Below, piece by piece: positions 16,741-24,885 of a stretch of DNA of 32,447 bases (position 1 is its first letter; every line of letters begins with the position of its first letter). Under the pieces are notes generated by a model. The model saw only the letters and a list, made by a program, of their open reading frames with translations. It ran no database searches and was not told the DNA's origin. A program made the translations under genes and the position numbers. The stretch is from the IMG/VR virus record IMGVR_UViG_3300048930_000010, positions 1 through 32,447 of that record, one strand, 5' to 3'. Origin of the DNA: a virus.

Positions 16741-17226
16741 GTGAGGCTCTTTAGGAACCCAAAAGGCGCGGTCTACGGAATCCTTGCCTTTGTCGCCGTT
16801 CTTCTCCTTCTGTTCTCCGTCAAGTCTAGGGGAGAGCAGACGCTAGAACTAGAAGCGGGCGCAGCGGTTCTACGTGGCGAAACTCCAGTCATCGGATTAA
16901 CCATCGGCTGTCCTGAGTGCGGGCCTGTAAACACCAGTTACGAGTTCGGCTTCGACCTCGTTGGTGATTCACATGACTACGAAGATAGTCCGAACTCCAT
17001 TGGGCCTCGGGTCATGCTGGTAGATGGATATAAGAAGTTTGAAGCCGGTCTAGGCTTCCAGTGGTGGAACGTGGAGACGGGTTATACCTGTCAGTTCACG
17101 TTCGCTCTCATGGCCCGCTACAGAGCTACAGATCGTGTAGCGGTTCAATGGCGACATTCTTCCAGCGCGGGATCTTGCCGGCCAAACGTGGGCCGGGATC
17201 TTGTGACCGTGGCGTGGAGATTCTGA
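16741..17226 (+). CDS. PagL-like outer-membrane lipid A deacylase candidate
   Basis: The 161-residue protein has an N-terminal hydrophobic segment (about 11-27, ILAFVAVLLLLFS) consistent with a signal peptide, followed by alternating beta strands and a terminal Phe, as in outer-membrane beta barrels. Near the end RHSSSAG gives H139 and S141, with D153 fourteen residues after the His. PagL lipid A 3-O-deacylase uses His, Ser at +2 and Glu at +14, so the spacing matches with Asp replacing Glu. If correct it removes an acyl chain from lipid A; it could change LPS during lysis or block superinfection (inference). The GTG start has no obvious ribosome site. It opens the lysis cassette. Confidence 0.55.
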   Translation: MRLFRNPKGAVYGILAFVAVLLLLFSVKSRGEQTLELEAGAAVLRGETPVIGLTIGCPECGPVNTSYEFGFDLVGDSHDYEDSPNSIGPRVMLVDGYKKFEAGLGFQWWNVETGYTCQFTFALMARYRATDRVAVQWRHSSSAGSCRPNVGRDLVTVAWRF

Positions 17227-17429
17227 TGGCGAAGGTGACAAACCTTGAAGAAGTCCGCGCTGAGAAAACCCCTCTCTGCGACTACTGCGGAGAGCCGGAC
17301 CACAAAGGGGCGTTCCAGTGCCCCCGCATCCGGTCGGTCAAGTTCGATAACGAAGAAGATACGGTCGAAATCCGGCTCTGGCACCCCGCAGTCTCCACCG
17401 CTCAAGAACTCGTGGCCGGGGGAGAGTGA
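17226..17429 (+). CDS. Zinc-knuckle-like small protein, possibly frameshifted
   Basis: This 67-residue protein starts at ATG 17226, overlapping the previous stop by one base, with GGAG 6 bases upstream. C18, C21, H26 and C32 form a C-x2-C-x4-H-x5-C zinc-knuckle-like motif (CDYCGEPDHKGAFQC). It stops at 17427-17429 just after a run of five G (17418-17422). In the +1 frame an acidic tail continues to 17499 (EDDWYDEDDDDSGLEDLPGN), overlapping the next start by 8 bases, as is usual here. Either a programmed frameshift or a one-base error could join them. The function is unknown; nucleic-acid or protein binding through zinc is an inference. Confidence 0.65.
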   Translation: MAKVTNLEEVRAEKTPLCDYCGEPDHKGAFQCPRIRSVKFDNEEDTVEIRLWHPAVSTAQELVAGGE

Positions 17430-17491
17430 GGACGACTGGTACGACGAAGATGATGACGACTCCGGGCTTGAAGACCTTCCAGGGAATAAGA

Positions 17492-17731
17492 ATGAATGAA
17501 ATCGACGCAGTTCACGTTGACGTTGAATGGAAGGAAATCTTCAAGTTCATCGGCTACGGCATCTTCGCCGTCATGGTTTGGCTTCTCAAGAAGTTTGGAG
17601 AGTCCCACTTAGCGTCGATGAAGGAACTAGCGAACGAACTGAAAGAGATGCGTAGGGAACTGAATGCGCTCTCCACCAGAGTCACGGCGGTTGAAATCCG
17701 CACCAACATCAATCATCGCAATGAGCCTTAG
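17492..17731 (+). CDS. Single-TM coiled-coil lysis protein (i-spanin or holin-like)
   Basis: I set the start at ATG 17492 (79 residues); the frame is open further upstream but without coding character, and AGGGAATA precedes this ATG. A single transmembrane helix (about 17-32, FKFIGYGIFAVMVWLL) is followed by KK and then a coiled coil (SMKELANELKEMRRELNALS). This N-in/C-out architecture fits an inner-membrane spanin, or a small one-TM holin/antiholin. No lipoprotein o-spanin was found nearby. It lies directly upstream of, and overlaps by 11 bases, the endolysin gene, which supports a lysis role. Confidence 0.6.
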   Translation: MNEIDAVHVDVEWKEIFKFIGYGIFAVMVWLLKKFGESHLASMKELANELKEMRRELNALSTRVTAVEIRTNINHRNEP

Positions 17732-18074
17732 ACAGAAGCAGTCAGAGTTCGCCCGTCTCGTCCCTCGGTTGATTGATAAAGCCTTTGAGCTTGGCTACGA
17801 GGTTACTCTTGGGGACGCTTACAGAGACCCTAGAGTGCATGGCCCGCTTGGCTCAAAGCGATCCTACAGCCATCCATATTCGATGCACAAGAATCGAATG
17901 GCTATTGATTTGAACCTGTTCAAAGACGGCGTTTATCTCACGTCTGGTGCGGAGCATAAGCCGCTCGGAGAGTGGTGGGAACAACAGCACGAGTGGGCGC
18001 GATGGGGCGGAAGGTTTGACGACCCAAATCACTATAGTTTTGGGCATGTCATTGACGGCATAGAGAGGAAGTAA
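17721..18074 (+). CDS. M15-family peptidase endolysin
   Basis: The 117-residue protein has the M15 peptidase signature: SMHKNRMAIDL gives zinc ligands H56 and D63, and DDPNHYSFGH gives H104 with a catalytic acid at D101. Upstream, VTLGDAYRDPRVHG (about 28-41) matches the substrate-cleft region of VanY/L-alanyl-D-glutamate endopeptidase-like phage lysins. It would cleave peptidoglycan cross-links or stem peptides at the end of infection. There is no signal peptide, so it depends on the holin. The ATG is at 17721, inside the preceding gene; the TAA overlaps the holin ATG by one base. Confidence 0.85.
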   Translation: MSLRQKQSEFARLVPRLIDKAFELGYEVTLGDAYRDPRVHGPLGSKRSYSHPYSMHKNRMAIDLNLFKDGVYLTSGAEHKPLGEWWEQQHEWARWGGRFDDPNHYSFGHVIDGIERK

Positions 18075-18598
18075 TGGGGATCAGGCTGAGTGAAAAAGCT
18101 AAGAAGGTCGTCTCTGTTGTCGCCCCTAGCCTTGGTGCCGCTCTTGGCGGCCCTCTGGGCGGTCTTGCTGGTCAGATTCTCGGTGGCCTTGTTAGTGGAG
18201 GCAAAGTCGCTGATCTTGAGGAAGCCATACTGACGCAGAAGCCCGAGACGCTTCTCGCCCTCAAGAAACTTGAACAGGACTACATTCTCAAACTAGAGGA
18301 ACTTGGCGTTGAGCAGCACAAGGTCGAAGCTCTGGACCGTGCGTCTGCGCGGGACATGGCAAAGATCAATATGCGCCCGCAGATGCTTCTCTCCCTCCTG
18401 TTCATCGGCGGGTACTTTCTAATCATGTCGGCGTTCTTCGTCGGGAAGATTGAGATTTCTGCCGAACTCAAGGAACCGTTCCTGATCCTCCTTGGCGTAA
18501 TTACGGCCAATGTCCCCTCAATTATGCAGTTCTGGTTTGGCACTTCGTCTGGTTCCCAGAGGAAGACGGACATTCTCGCGGAGCAGGCTGTCAAGTAA
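18074..18598 (+). CDS. Holin (3TM / gene-transfer-agent type)
   Basis: This 174-residue protein begins with a Gly/Ala-rich hydrophobic segment (about 13-43, APSLGAALGGPLGGLAGQIL). It then has a charged helical hairpin (44-95) and two clear transmembrane helices (about 104-123, LLSLLFIGGYFLIMSAFFVG; about 136-155). The ending FWFGTSSGSQRKT is a signature I know from phage holins of the 3TM type. It would make lesions in the inner membrane that release the endolysin encoded just before it. The ATG overlaps the endolysin stop, and the stop overlaps the next ATG, both by one base. Confidence 0.82.
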   Translation: MGIRLSEKAKKVVSVVAPSLGAALGGPLGGLAGQILGGLVSGGKVADLEEAILTQKPETLLALKKLEQDYILKLEELGVEQHKVEALDRASARDMAKINMRPQMLLSLLFIGGYFLIMSAFFVGKIEISAELKEPFLILLGVITANVPSIMQFWFGTSSGSQRKTDILAEQAVK

Positions 18599-20085
18599 TG
18601 CTCGTCAAACTGGAAATCCCTCCGGGCGTATATCGTAACGCCACGGAGTATTCCGCTGCGGGAAGGTGGTACGACACCAACCTGATCCGGTGGATTGATG
18701 GGCTAATGATGCCCGTCGGCGGGTGGCAGAAGTTCTCGCTGACTCCCGTTACAGGAACGTGCCGTGGGCTGTTCTCGTGGAGAGATAACGACAACTACCG
18801 CTGGCTGGCTATTGGGACGAACGAGAAGCTGTACGTCCACGACGAGGGGTCGTTGTTCGACATCACACCTGTGGGCTTTGTCCCTGGACAGGGCGACTCT
18901 CTCGCTGGTCTCGGCTACGGCGCATTGGATTACGGCGAGCAAGAGTACGGCACGGCGCGCACTGGAACTTCAGGGCTGATCCTAGAAGCCGCTACGTGGT
19001 CATTTGACTCGTGGGGTGAGAACCTTGTCGGCTGTTCGACTGGCGACGGAAAGGTGTACGAGTGGTCGGGCACGACATCATCGCCCGCCGCCGTTATTGC
19101 TAACGCGCCTATTGATAACCGCTTTGTCTATGTATCAGAACAGAGGCACCTTGTTGTTCTGGGCGCTGGCGGAGATCCGCGAAAGATCCAATGGTCAGAC
19201 GCGGAAGACAATACAGACTGGACGCCAACCTCGTCCAACCAGGCGGGCGACTTTGTTCTCAATACCAACGGGCATCTCCGTTGCGGAGTAAAGACCCGTG
19301 GCGAGACGTTGATTCTTACGTCAACCGACGCGCACGTAAAGAGGTTCATCGGATCCCCCTTGGTGTTCTCGTTTGACCGTGTTGGCACTCAATGCGGTGT
19401 CGCAGGCCCAAATGCTGCGGCGGCGGTGAATGGCACTGTCGTATGGCTTGGAACTGACGCGAAGCCGTATGTATACAACGGTGTTGTCCAGAACATCCCC
19501 TGCGACATCGAGGACTGGCTTGAGGCCCAGTTTAATCGCGTCAAGCAGACAGAGGTATACTGCGGGACTCTCGCAGAACAGTCCGAAGTATGGTGGTACT
19601 TCCCAGCGAACGATGGTGACACTAAGTACGCGGTCTGGAACTACAAACAAAACATCTGGTACATCGGCGAACTCGACAGAACCGCATGGCTAGACCGTGG
19701 AGTCTGGGGGCACCCCGTTGCGGTTTCCTCCGATGGTTACTTGTACCTCCAAGAGAGCGGCAACACCGACTCTGGGGTTACGCGAGCCGCAAGTATCTAC
19801 GCCAAGGCGGGATACATGGAGATTGGAAGCGGCGACAACATCATGGACGTGCTTCAGATTCTCCCCGACGAGCAGACGAGTGGTAACGTCAATGTTACTA
19901 TCAAAACAAGATTTGTTCCTAACGGAACAGAGTACACCTACGGCCCTTACACCGTAAGGTCCGATGGTTATACGGATACTCGTGCGGCTGGGAGACAAGC
20001 GTCCATCACGATCCAGGCTGTTGACGATGCAGACTGGAGAGTTGGAACGTACAGGGCTGACGTAAAGGCGAGCGGGGCGCGATGA
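18598..20085 (+). CDS. Tail nozzle / packaged-DNA stabilisation protein (P22 gp10-like)
   Basis: At 495 residues this is close to P22 gp10 and the nozzle proteins of SU10-like phages. The opening EIPPGVYRNATEYSAAGRWY, then LIRWIDGLMMPVGGWQKFSL and SWRDNDNYRWLAIGTNEKLY is typical of this family. Beta-propeller-like blades follow (WSFDSWGENLVGCSTGDGKV, FVYVSEQRHLVVLGAGGDPR, WSDAEDNTDWTPTSSNQAG). The final part is beta-rich. It would form the hollow tip below the adaptor and hold the DNA in the head. It is one-base coupled to the holin gene upstream; its stop overlaps the ATG of a tiny coiled-coil gene by four bases. Confidence 0.82.
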   Translation: MLVKLEIPPGVYRNATEYSAAGRWYDTNLIRWIDGLMMPVGGWQKFSLTPVTGTCRGLFSWRDNDNYRWLAIGTNEKLYVHDEGSLFDITPVGFVPGQGDSLAGLGYGALDYGEQEYGTARTGTSGLILEAATWSFDSWGENLVGCSTGDGKVYEWSGTTSSPAAVIANAPIDNRFVYVSEQRHLVVLGAGGDPRKIQWSDAEDNTDWTPTSSNQAGDFVLNTNGHLRCGVKTRGETLILTSTDAHVKRFIGSPLVFSFDRVGTQCGVAGPNAAAAVNGTVVWLGTDAKPYVYNGVVQNIPCDIEDWLEAQFNRVKQTEVYCGTLAEQSEVWWYFPANDGDTKYAVWNYKQNIWYIGELDRTAWLDRGVWGHPVAVSSDGYLYLQESGNTDSGVTRAASIYAKAGYMEIGSGDNIMDVLQILPDEQTSGNVNVTIKTRFVPNGTEYTYGPYTVRSDGYTDTRAAGRQASITIQAVDDADWRVGTYRADVKASGAR

Positions 20086-20240
20086 GGCTCCCTAACCAGC
20101 CTCCAAAGTACGACCAAAACCTTGAGCAGCAACGGTCGGCTGAGATTGAACGACAAATCCAGCAGATCCTTGCCGAACTCTCTCGGCTGAAAACTACTAC
20201 GGACGACCACGAGGAACGCTTGGTGGTGCTTGAGCCATGA
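20082..20240 (+). CDS. 52-residue coiled-coil microprotein
   Basis: ATG 20082 lies in the nozzle stop (ATGA) and the frame ends at TGA 20238-20240, which overlaps the next ATG by four bases. The product starts MRLPNQPPKYDQNLEQQRSA and continues as one amphipathic helix (IERQIQQILAELSRLKTTTD). Perfect nesting between two solid genes makes it a likely real gene. In other phages short coiled-coil proteins follow the stabilisation gene, but I cannot name this one. Confidence 0.72.
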   Translation: MRLPNQPPKYDQNLEQQRSAEIERQIQQILAELSRLKTTTDDHEERLVVLEP

Positions 20241-20587
20241 GTTGGCAGGGTTACATCGTGGATGCACTTCAGTACGACGTGCAGGACTTCACGATTGAGG
20301 ATATTGAAAGCGGCATTGCTTCTGGGAACTACCAACTCTGGGAGTCCGAGAACGCCGCAATGGTTACGTCTGGTGTCCCACTACAGAGTGGTGGGATTGG
20401 AGTACAGGTATTGGCGGCGGGCGGAGCATACGAAGAACTAATGCAACTACTCGATGATGTCGAGGAAGAAGCAAGACAGGCCGGATGCGAAGTCCTCACT
20501 ACGGTTGGGCGAACAGGGTGGGCGAAGGAAGCGCGTAAGCGTGACTTTACCCACGTAGCGTCCGTTTACGTTAAGAGGCTCACATAA
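20237..20587 (+). CDS. GNAT-like phage protein
   Basis: The 116-residue protein has the end of a GNAT-type fold: VLAAGGAYEELMQLLDDVEE, then ARQAGCEVLTTVGRTGWAKE and RDFTHVASVYVKRL. I know this arrangement from podophage proteins encoded between the tail and ejection genes. The acetyl-CoA loop is not well formed, so the fold may be used structurally rather than for catalysis. N-terminal residues 1-30 are acidic. ATG 20237 is four-base coupled to the microprotein gene; the stop overlaps the next ATG by one base. Confidence 0.65.
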   Translation: MSWQGYIVDALQYDVQDFTIEDIESGIASGNYQLWESENAAMVTSGVPLQSGGIGVQVLAAGGAYEELMQLLDDVEEEARQAGCEVLTTVGRTGWAKEARKRDFTHVASVYVKRLT

Positions 20588-21636
20588 TGGCATGGGTTGG
20601 ACCGGCAATCGGCGCGGCGGGGTCCGTCCTCGGCGGCATCGCGGGCGGCAAGAAATCAGGCGGCAATCAAGCCCCGAAGTGGCTTCGTCAGGGCGCGAAA
20701 CAACTTGGGGCGTTTGGGCAGGATCTAGCCCAGCAGCCCTACACTCCCTACGAAGGCAACCGTGTCGCTCCGTTCTCCCCGGACACGCAAGCTGCCTTTG
20801 ATATGATTCGGAACAACGTAGGGACGACTCAGCCCTACTATTCTTCCGCTCTGGATACGTCCCAGCGGTTGCAGAACGCAACCATCAACCCCCAGCAGGT
20901 GCAAGCCTCGCAGTGGGCCGGAACGGATCTTTCGCCCTACCTCAACCCTTACACGAATCAGGTGGTCGATGCCTCGCTTGCTGACCTCGAAAACCAAAGA
21001 GCCGTCCAGTACAACGGTCTTGCCTCGCAGGCGCAGGCCGCAGGCGCTTTCGGGGGTTCGCGGTTTGGGGTCGCGCAGGGCCAATTTGAGGCGGACGCGC
21101 TCAGAAACAAATCCCTCCTTGCCGCCCAGCTAAGGAATCAGGGCTTTGAGACTGCCGCTGGCTTGGCTTCTCAGGACGTTGACCGACTGAATCAGGCGAA
21201 GTACGCCAACCAGTCGTTCGACTTCCAGGGTCAGACTGCGACCGCTGACATGCAGAATCGTAATGCGTTCCTTACTGGAATCCTTGGGGACCGCATGGGC
21301 GCTGCTAACGCACAGGATGCGGAGATGCTTGCCCGCTCTGGCTCAGTGCAGCAGGCGCAGGCGCAGCGACCGCTGGACATTGCCTACAACGACTACCTTG
21401 ACCAGACACGAGCCTATCCTACTCAGCAGTTAAACTGGTGGTCGTCTGCCCTCCAGCCGGGCACGAGTGTTGCGGGAGTCGGGACGCCGCCGCAGTCCGG
21501 TGGACTCCTCGGCACCTTGGGCGGGGCGCAGTTGGGCGCACAGGTTGGTAACAGCATCTACGACTGGTGGAAGGGCATGACGCCTGCGCAGCCGCAGTTC
21601 GACCCCTACGACAGCTACAACGACTGGCAGGGTTAA
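20587..21636 (+). CDS. Ejection / internal virion protein 1
   Basis: The 349-residue protein opens with a Gly-rich hydrophobic stretch (WVGPAIGAAGSVLGGIAGGK) and then shows PYTPYEGNRVAPFSPDTQAA, SPYLNPYTNQVVDASLADLE and AQAAGAFGGSRFGVAQGQFE. These three blocks recur in phage proteins annotated as DNA-transfer or tail-tip internal proteins. It is rich in Gln and Ala with long helices. With the two genes that follow it probably makes the ejectosome, as P22 gp7, gp20 and gp16 do. It is one-base coupled upstream, with no gap downstream. Confidence 0.65.
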   Translation: MAWVGPAIGAAGSVLGGIAGGKKSGGNQAPKWLRQGAKQLGAFGQDLAQQPYTPYEGNRVAPFSPDTQAAFDMIRNNVGTTQPYYSSALDTSQRLQNATINPQQVQASQWAGTDLSPYLNPYTNQVVDASLADLENQRAVQYNGLASQAQAAGAFGGSRFGVAQGQFEADALRNKSLLAAQLRNQGFETAAGLASQDVDRLNQAKYANQSFDFQGQTATADMQNRNAFLTGILGDRMGAANAQDAEMLARSGSVQQAQAQRPLDIAYNDYLDQTRAYPTQQLNWWSSALQPGTSVAGVGTPPQSGGLLGTLGGAQLGAQVGNSIYDWWKGMTPAQPQFDPYDSYNDWQG

Positions 21637-22746
21637 ATGGACATCCCTGGACTTCTCGGACGACTCGCTGGCCTCCCCGGAGCCATCAATCAGGGTCTTC
21701 TCGGCTCAATGCCGGTTGACCCTCGGCTGGGTATTGACCCAGCCATGCTTCAGCAGGCGCGTCAAGGCGCTGGGACGGACTTTGCGATGGGGCTAGTGGC
21801 GGGCGGGAACGATCCCAGAACGCTCCTAGCGTCTCGTAGAGGGGCTACAGAGGGCTTCCGTGGGCGAGTGTTCGATCTGCTGAAGGAGCAGGAAACCTCC
21901 CGCATGATGGCAGACCGCGATAAGCGCGAAAAAGCCGAAGCGGCGCTACGCTCCAGCCTCCCTCCAGAGATGCAGCAGATTTACGACGTTGCAGGCCCGC
22001 AGGCTGTTGCCTCAAGGATGGCGGAGTTGGCGCTGGGCAGCGAGTCGGGCGGCGGCGGGATTGGTAACTTCAACCCCGGAGACTATACCCCCGCCTCTTT
22101 TGCGACGTTCATGCAGTCAAGGAACCCAGCCGACCTTGTTCGGTGGGTTACTCCGTCGCAAGAGAAGGTTGTTGTCATTGCTGGCGTCCCGCACGTAGTC
22201 AAGGGCGGAATGCCCGTGCCGCTGTCGTCTCTTGACGAAGAAGCTCAGGCGCAGGCCACGCTTGCTCAGGCGCGGACGCAAGGGCAGGGCGAAGGTCAAT
22301 TAGCCGTTGAAGCTCCGAAGCGTAACGAGCAGCGAAGGCTGGCGTACACGGCAATGGGTAACACCCGCGCTGCGGTGCAGGGAGCTAGGGACTTGGTTAG
22401 TCCGCTTACCACTGGCATTGGTGGCGCGGTTACTGGGGTCATCCCCGGCACGTCTGCGGTCGATCTACGGAAGAAGATTGACACGATCAAGGCAAACTTG
22501 GGCTTCGCGGAACTATCGGCCATGCGGCAATCTTCCCCGACTGGCGGCGCACTCGGTCAGGTAGCGGTCCAAGAGCTTGAGATGCTTCAATCCACCGTGG
22601 CCTCTCTGGATACCTTGCAGAGCAGCGGCGCGTTGCTTGAGGCTCTTAATAAGGTTGACCAGCATCTTAATAACTGGCAGGCGGCGGTCGATAAGGCGGC
22701 AGCGAGGGATGGGCAGTCCGCCCCTGACCCGCTTGGGATTCGATAA
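21637..22746 (+). CDS. Ejection / internal virion protein 2
   Basis: This 369-residue protein starts MDIPGLLGRLAGLPGAINQG, is Ala/Gln-rich, and has a helical middle (DRDKREKAEAALRSSLPPEM; EEAQAQATLAQARTQGQGEG). Its C-terminal half begins RNEQRRLAYTAMGNTRAAVQ and continues IDTIKANLGFAELSAMRQSS and LEMLQSTVASLDTLQSSGAL. That last block I know from phage ejection-type proteins. It would be carried in the capsid and released with DNA (inference from family and position). ATG 21637 follows the previous TAA directly; the stop overlaps the next ATG by one base. Confidence 0.62.
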   Translation: MDIPGLLGRLAGLPGAINQGLLGSMPVDPRLGIDPAMLQQARQGAGTDFAMGLVAGGNDPRTLLASRRGATEGFRGRVFDLLKEQETSRMMADRDKREKAEAALRSSLPPEMQQIYDVAGPQAVASRMAELALGSESGGGGIGNFNPGDYTPASFATFMQSRNPADLVRWVTPSQEKVVVIAGVPHVVKGGMPVPLSSLDEEAQAQATLAQARTQGQGEGQLAVEAPKRNEQRRLAYTAMGNTRAAVQGARDLVSPLTTGIGGAVTGVIPGTSAVDLRKKIDTIKANLGFAELSAMRQSSPTGGALGQVAVQELEMLQSTVASLDTLQSSGALLEALNKVDQHLNNWQAAVDKAAARDGQSAPDPLGIR

Positions 22747-24788
22747 TGGCGACTATTGCTGAAGTCAGGCAGAAATACCCGGAGTACAGCGACCTATCTG
22801 ACGAGCAGCTTGGCAAGTTGCTTCATCAGAAGTTCTACTCCGATATTCCTTACGAGGACTTTGCCGCCAAAGCAGGGATCGCCCAAGCTCCGCCGTCGCA
22901 CACGAAGGCAGTCCCGGCGAATCAGCCGACCGTCCAGAGCCTGCTCAAGAACGTCGCGGGCGAAGCATTGGGCGGCATAGCGGACATGGATAATATGCTG
23001 CGAACTCCCGTCCCGCTTGGGGCCGGAATTCAGGCAGCAACAGGCGTAGGGCGCGGAGAGGGCTTGCTTTCGCCGCCGCCTTTGATGGGCGACGAACAGT
23101 TCCATGATTCTGCAACGGGGCGGGGCGTTAGGTGGGCCGGTGCCGCTGCCGCATTCCCTGGGCAGTCTGCCCCAATGCGGGCGGTTAATGCCGGGACTTC
23201 CCTGCTCGGCGGAATCCTCGACTACGGGGCAGAGCAGGAGGGGATGCCTTGGTACAAGCGGATCCCCCTTGCCGTCTCGCCAACGCTCGCGGCTGGCGGG
23301 GTGGCAGGGCTGACTAAGCTAGCCTTGCGCGGACCGCCCAGTAAGGGCGCGGAGATGGCCGATAATATCGCCACAACCGAAGGGATGGGCGTTACGGATT
23401 ACTCCGTTAGCCAGGTTGCGCCAGAAGGGAACGCGCGACTCCCGCTAGTTGAGCGGGCAATCTCCTTTGCCTTCGGCGGGCAAGGGCCGTTCCAGCGGCT
23501 AGGCAAGGAACAGTCCGCCCAGTTAAGGACGCAAGCGGAGAAGATTGCAGGCGGGTCTGCGGATGACGCAGAGGCGGCTGGTAAGGCGGTATGGAACGGC
23601 CTGTTCGCCAGTAAGACCGGCTGGGTATCTCGCGCCAAGGCAAGCGAGAAGGCGCTGTGGGGCAACCTCGACGCTAAACTCCAGAACGTCAAGGCTGTAA
23701 AGGTCAAGGCGTTAGAATCTGCGCTTGACGGCCTCGTTGCGTCTTACGACAACCCGGCAATCGGACAGGCGGTCAACGCAGACAAGGTTGCTGCCGTAAA
23801 GCTCCGTGACGCGATCAAGGGCGCAAACGGGCAAATGTCGTACAACGACTTCATCAAGCTCCGCAGAGAGCTTGGCGAGCTTCAGTCTGGTAGCAGCCTA
23901 ATCCCCAGCGAGCGAGGCATCTCTGCATCGCAGGCGTCCAGGCTGTGGGCGTCCGTCATGGACGATTACCGGGCTATTGCCAAATCTGTTGGCGGAGACG
24001 CTGAGTTCGCTGCGGCGCACTCTTTCTCAAAGAACTACCACGAGAACTCGCGGAATTTCTTCAAGACCATCTTCGGCAAGGAAGCGGAGCCAACACGGAT
24101 CATTGACGAGATTGCGTCAGGAAACTTCCAGCAGCCAGCAAAACTCCGGGCGCTCCGCGATGCGCTAGGCCCGCAAGAGTTCGGGAAACTTCAAGAGTAC
24201 GTTATCAACCGGCTCGGCACCCCAACAGGGTCTAAGACCGGGACGTTCTCCCTTGAGACATTCCACACGAACTACAACAACAGGTTCGCTGGGGCAGGCC
24301 GTTCCGGCGAAGCCGTGGCTGATGCTATGTTCGGAAAGAAGGGGTCGCCCACTCGGGACGCCTTGGAGACGATGTTCAAGTTCTCCGAGAAAACGAAGGA
24401 CGGCTCTCAGCTTTTGTTCAATACTTCCGGCACATCAGGGTCCGGCCTTGCAGGCGCGTCCATTCAAGCCATCCTTGGCGACCTAGCTAAGAAGGCGGCT
24501 GGCATGGGAGTCGGCGCGGCGGCAGGAGCGGCGGCAACTGGTGGGGCCGGCGCTGGCGTTGCGGCCGGCATCATGGCTGGCGCAGGGCTGACAAACGCTG
24601 GCGCACGGCTGTTCACCAGCCCCAGGTTTGCCAGGTGGCTGTCCAAGACAGCATTCCAGACCAACGCACGATTCCCTAGCGCAATCATCGCCCTGAGTCA
24701 GACTCCCTTAGAGTCGCCTGAATTGGAAGAAGCCAAGGCTGCATTCCTTGAGGAATACAAGGCATTCAGCGCAAGGTCTTCCCAATAA
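22746..24788 (+). CDS. Ejection / internal virion protein 3 (large)
   Basis: The 680-residue protein begins TIAEVRQKYPEYSDLSDEQL followed by LHQKFYSDIPYEDFAAKAGI, a start I recognise from large phage internal virion proteins. The middle is helical and polar. Residues about 575-625 are Gly/Ala-rich and hydrophobic (AAGAAATGGAGAGVAAGIMA), able to insert into or cross a membrane. No transglycosylase motif was found, so a role in the trans-envelope conduit rather than peptidoglycan digestion is more likely (inference). It is the last gene of the late operon. Its final 23 bases overlap a converging microprotein gene on the other strand. Confidence 0.65.
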   Translation: MATIAEVRQKYPEYSDLSDEQLGKLLHQKFYSDIPYEDFAAKAGIAQAPPSHTKAVPANQPTVQSLLKNVAGEALGGIADMDNMLRTPVPLGAGIQAATGVGRGEGLLSPPPLMGDEQFHDSATGRGVRWAGAAAAFPGQSAPMRAVNAGTSLLGGILDYGAEQEGMPWYKRIPLAVSPTLAAGGVAGLTKLALRGPPSKGAEMADNIATTEGMGVTDYSVSQVAPEGNARLPLVERAISFAFGGQGPFQRLGKEQSAQLRTQAEKIAGGSADDAEAAGKAVWNGLFASKTGWVSRAKASEKALWGNLDAKLQNVKAVKVKALESALDGLVASYDNPAIGQAVNADKVAAVKLRDAIKGANGQMSYNDFIKLRRELGELQSGSSLIPSERGISASQASRLWASVMDDYRAIAKSVGGDAEFAAAHSFSKNYHENSRNFFKTIFGKEAEPTRIIDEIASGNFQQPAKLRALRDALGPQEFGKLQEYVINRLGTPTGSKTGTFSLETFHTNYNNRFAGAGRSGEAVADAMFGKKGSPTRDALETMFKFSEKTKDGSQLLFNTSGTSGSGLAGASIQAILGDLAKKAAGMGVGAAAGAAATGGAGAGVAAGIMAGAGLTNAGARLFTSPRFARWLSKTAFQTNARFPSAIIALSQTPLESPELEEAKAAFLEEYKAFSARSSQ

Positions 24789-24858
24789 AATAGAAGACAA
24801 ACGGCAGGGCTACAACACAAACAACAAGCCCTGCCCCAAGTCCGACAAAGAAATCCAT
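24766..24858 (-). CDS. 30-residue membrane microprotein
   Basis: On the minus strand ATG 24856-24858 follows a very good ribosome site (GGGAGGGTGAG, spacing about 6) and the frame ends with TGA at 24766-24768. The product MDFFVGLGAGLVVCVVALPF (then VFYFIGKTLR) is almost entirely one transmembrane helix with a basic C-terminus. It is the last gene of the minus operon and overlaps the end of the ejection gene on the opposite strand. The function is unknown. Ribosome site, hydrophobicity and place in a chain of similar small genes support it. Confidence 0.65.
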   Translation of the reverse strand: MDFFVGLGAGLVVCVVALPFVFYFIGKTLR

Positions 24859-24867
24859 CTCACCCTC

Positions 24868-24885
24868 CCGCCCCGTAAGGGGCGG
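24868..24885. terminator. Perfect 7-bp GC hairpin between converging operons
   Basis: CCGCCCC (24868-24874), loop GTAA, GGGGCGG (24879-24885). It lies just after the late (+) operon and between the last two minus-strand microprotein genes. In the plus direction it is followed by TTACTT, a weak U-rich tail, so it may stop late transcription; in the minus direction it stands just before a ribosome site and has no U run. Confidence 0.5.

Noticed and set aside
17245-17499. Independent 84-residue gene in the acidic frame
   Set aside because: Only a TTG start without a ribosome site, and the first two thirds are a shadow of the zinc-knuckle gene; only the acidic end looks coding, so a frameshift is the better explanation.
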